Assembly: GCA_910578715.1 (NCBI GenBank)
Contig: CAJTRL010000072.1
Location: 1 to 17,912, forward strand
Length of the DNA: 17,912 nt
Direction: 5' to 3'
Source: an uncultured Lachnospiraceae bacterium
GTDB taxonomy: Bacteria; Bacillota; Clostridia; Lachnospirales; Lachnospiraceae
This document shows, piece after piece, positions 16,413 to 17,912 of the stretch. The notes below the pieces were generated by a model that searched no databases, had not been told where the DNA came from, and saw nothing but the letters and a program-made list of their open reading frames with translations. Each line of letters opens with the position of its first letter. Positions within the stretch are counted from its first letter, which is position 1. Made by a program: the position numbers and the translations under genes.

Positions 16413-16436
16413 ATATCACACTTTTGTGTTTGATAT
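16413..16436. other. Hairpin before the HEAT-repeat gene
   Basis: ATATCACAC and GTGTTTGATAT pair around TTTT with one bulged T. No T run follows, so it fits an operator or a weak structure better than a terminator. The surrounding AT-rich gap (16362-16528) holds no other clear feature except the -10 at 16489-16497. Confidence 0.35.
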
Positions 16437-16488
16437 ACCGTAAATGCGAGGTTCATATTAGTGTGTGACTGCGCTGGTTATAGTAAAA

Positions 16489-16497
16489 TGATACAAT
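16489..16497 (+). promoter_or_regulatory. Possible extended -10 promoter
   Basis: TGATACAAT (TG, one base, then TACAAT at 16492-16497) fits an extended -10 element. No good -35 is placed ahead of it. It lies 31 bases before the TTG start of the HEAT-repeat gene and would give that gene its own transcript. Confidence 0.35.
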
Positions 16498-16528
16498 AAG
16501 ATAAACCGGAGTCTGAGGAGATGATGAA

Positions 16529-17134
16529 TTGAGTGAAGCGGAACTTTATAAAGAACTTGGAATACTGACAAATGACAGGCGTAAATGGAAAGAGAGTATT
16601 CCGTATGTTTCGTCTCTTCTTACCCATGAATCTGTGAAAATACAGGCAAAGGCGCTCTGGCAGCTTGGTGAGATTGGTCTTATTTATCCTCTGTTAGTGA
16701 AGGACGCGGTTCCTGTAATAGCTTCTTTTTGTGATAGTCCGATACCGCTTTTGCGAGAGCGTGTGGCTAACTCCCTCGGCAGAATCGGACGAGGCAACTA
16801 TCATATAATCGAACCGTATTGGACAAACCTGTTTCGCTTTGCATCTGATGAGGAGGCGAAAGTCAGACTGAGTTTTATCTGGGCATCGGAAAATATTGCC
16901 ACAAACACTCCCGACATTTATGAGAATTATATGTCGATATTTGAGAAACTTCTGTACGATGCAGATGACAAGGTAAGGATGGAAGCACCGGAAATCTTCC
17001 GTGTTCTCGGTAAACGCAGACCGGAGTTCGTCAGACCTTTTGTGGAACAGCTGCAACAAATATCAGAAACAGATAATAATCGTGTCGTAAGAATCCATAG
17101 TTTGGGTGCGATTAAGGCAATTGTATCGAAGTAG
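16529..17134 (+). CDS. HEAT-repeat protein, 201 aa
   Basis: The protein is a run of paired helices of HEAT type, for example VKIQAKALWQLGEIG, LLRERVANSLGRIG, AKVRLSFIWASENIA and DKVRMEAPEIFRVLG, ending in RVVRIHSLGAIKAI. HEAT arrays are binding scaffolds; some related proteins are DNA-glycosylase-like (AlkD), but the catalytic pattern of those is not apparent here. No membrane segment or signal is present. It starts with TTG 16529, supported by GAGGAG (16515-16520) eight bases upstream; no ATG stands in this frame near it. It lies 167 nt after the membrane protein, probably with its own promoter, so it need not belong to the NACHT locus. Base composition is again closer to the chromosome than that of the preceding gene. 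Confidence 0.75.
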   Translation: MSEAELYKELGILTNDRRKWKESIPYVSSLLTHESVKIQAKALWQLGEIGLIYPLLVKDAVPVIASFCDSPIPLLRERVANSLGRIGRGNYHIIEPYWTNLFRFASDEEAKVRLSFIWASENIATNTPDIYENYMSIFEKLLYDADDKVRMEAPEIFRVLGKRRPEFVRPFVEQLQQISETDNNRVVRIHSLGAIKAIVSK

Positions 17135-17214
17135 ACAAATCCCGGCTTGTGTAACAGTACATCAACAATGGCCGCCCCAAATGTAAGTGCTATTTTTATG
17201 AACTGACAAAAGAT

Positions 17215-17580
17215 TTGACAACGCAGGAAAAAATTAATTTGATGGACAAGCAGGCAAAGCGTGTGCAAGAGCTACGCAAACAGCGCAAACGCCCCAACTG
17301 CGATGATGAAGTGGGCTTGTTCTCCGACGTGGTTTTTTGTGCGGATTACGGAACGCTCCGCTATATTCAAGCGACTATACGAGGACAGCGTGGGGCGGCG
17401 CATATCGGATGAGCGTTTCACGGAGCTTTCGGCAGACTATGAAGCCGGGCAAAAGGAACTGAAAGAGCGTGCCGCCGTTTTACAGGGCGAGCTTTCAAGG
17501 ACGCTGGAAGCCACGGCAAACGCTGAAAAGTTTATGAAAGTAGTCCGCAAGTACACCAGCTTTGAGGAACTCACAGCATG
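17215..17580 (+). pseudogene. Remnant of a large serine recombinase (two frames)
   Basis: Two pieces of the C-terminal half of a Tn4451/TnpX-like serine recombinase lie here in different frames. The first (to about 17365) reads KRVQELRKQRKRPN, then LFSDVVFCADYG, a decayed zinc-ribbon start in which the second Cys of CADCG has become Tyr. The second (from about 17366) reads FKRLYEDSVGRRISDERF, then a Glu-rich coiled coil (LKERAAVLQGELSRTLE) and AEKFMKVVRKYTSFEELT, the usual coiled-coil end. The zinc-ribbon remainder between them is missing and the frame shifts at the joint. The catalytic serine domain and the DUF4368-like tail are absent, so the gene is dead. Upstream from about 17155 the same frame is open but I do not recognise it. 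Confidence 0.75.
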
Positions 17581-17762
17581 CACCTTATTATTTAGTTGAA
17601 CGATATCGGAAAGTGTCTGACCATCATATATATACCAGAGTTGGTGACACAAATACGCCAATAGATAAGCATGCAAATTATCCTGATGTGGAAAATTTAT
17701 GGCGAATACATTTTCAAAGGGAACAAGAAAGAAATAGAAATAATGAAATGCAAAGAAGTTGA
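17581..17762 (+). pseudogene. C-terminal fragment of a Schlafen/AlbA_2-type protein
   Basis: In a third frame, YYLVERYRKVSDHHIYTRVGD continues as TNTPIDKHANYPDVENLWRIHF and ends at TGA 17760-17762. The YTRVGDTNTPID pattern followed by VExLWRxxF is typical of the end of AlbA_2/Schlafen-type ATP-binding domain proteins (recognised by eye, not searched). No N-terminal part is present; the fragment begins at the break where the recombinase ends, so the two were joined by deletion or recombination. The AT-rich bases after it (17763-17912) hold nothing I can support. Confidence 0.55.
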
Positions 17763-17912
17763 TACATATATTTTCAGTTTTTATTGAGGTTGATTATAAT
17801 AATGCGGAGGGGTATAAGGTAGGTTGACTTAGTTTTCATTCATACTGCATATTGAGACTGTTTCAAGTTTTGTGTAAACTCAAAAACTGATATAAGATTT
17901 GTTGATAGTTAT

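Overview
The window reads as Firmicutes chromosome, most likely a Lachnospiraceae-type gut clostridium. The reasons are strong GGAGG-type ribosome binding sites, moderate G+C, and clostridial families such as an Mbeg1-like hydrolase, a lone ECF S component and a ferredoxin-type aldo/keto reductase. The genus is an inference from gene style; no rRNA or tRNA gene is visible.

Left part (1-5896, + strand): a tandem hairpin-bearing repeat, a small unrecognised gene, and a 167-bp palindromic element. A tight four-gene run follows: trkA and trkH (potassium uptake), a 37-kDa nucleoid-associated (NdpA-type) protein and an Mbeg1-like alpha/beta hydrolase. Spacings there are 14 to 26 nt, so one operon is likely.

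Middle (5937-12809): on the minus strand a membrane GGDEF protein is followed by a class I glutamine amidotransferase-like hydrolase. Divergently, on the plus strand, come an aldo/keto reductase with two 4Fe-4S motifs, an ECF transporter S component and a uridine-kinase-like P-loop kinase. A minus-strand HD-domain protein converges on the kinase. After a long hairpin come a SnoaL/NTF2-like protein and a GNAT acetyltransferase on the plus strand. Good sigma-A promoters are visible for the GGDEF gene, the reductase, the HD gene and the SnoaL-like gene.

Right part (12839-17912): this looks accessory. It holds an NLR-like STAND NTPase with a helical N-terminus, a NACHT core and C-terminal pentapeptide repeats. 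Next comes an AT-rich gene for a small membrane-anchored protein with a doubled SGDKI motif, then a HEAT-repeat protein. The end is a scar in which two pieces of a large serine recombinase and the tail of a Schlafen/AlbA_2-type protein are joined in three frames. The NACHT protein with its membrane-anchored neighbour is the best candidate for an undescribed system, plausibly anti-phage defence. That function is inferred from architecture and setting, not shown by the sequence.
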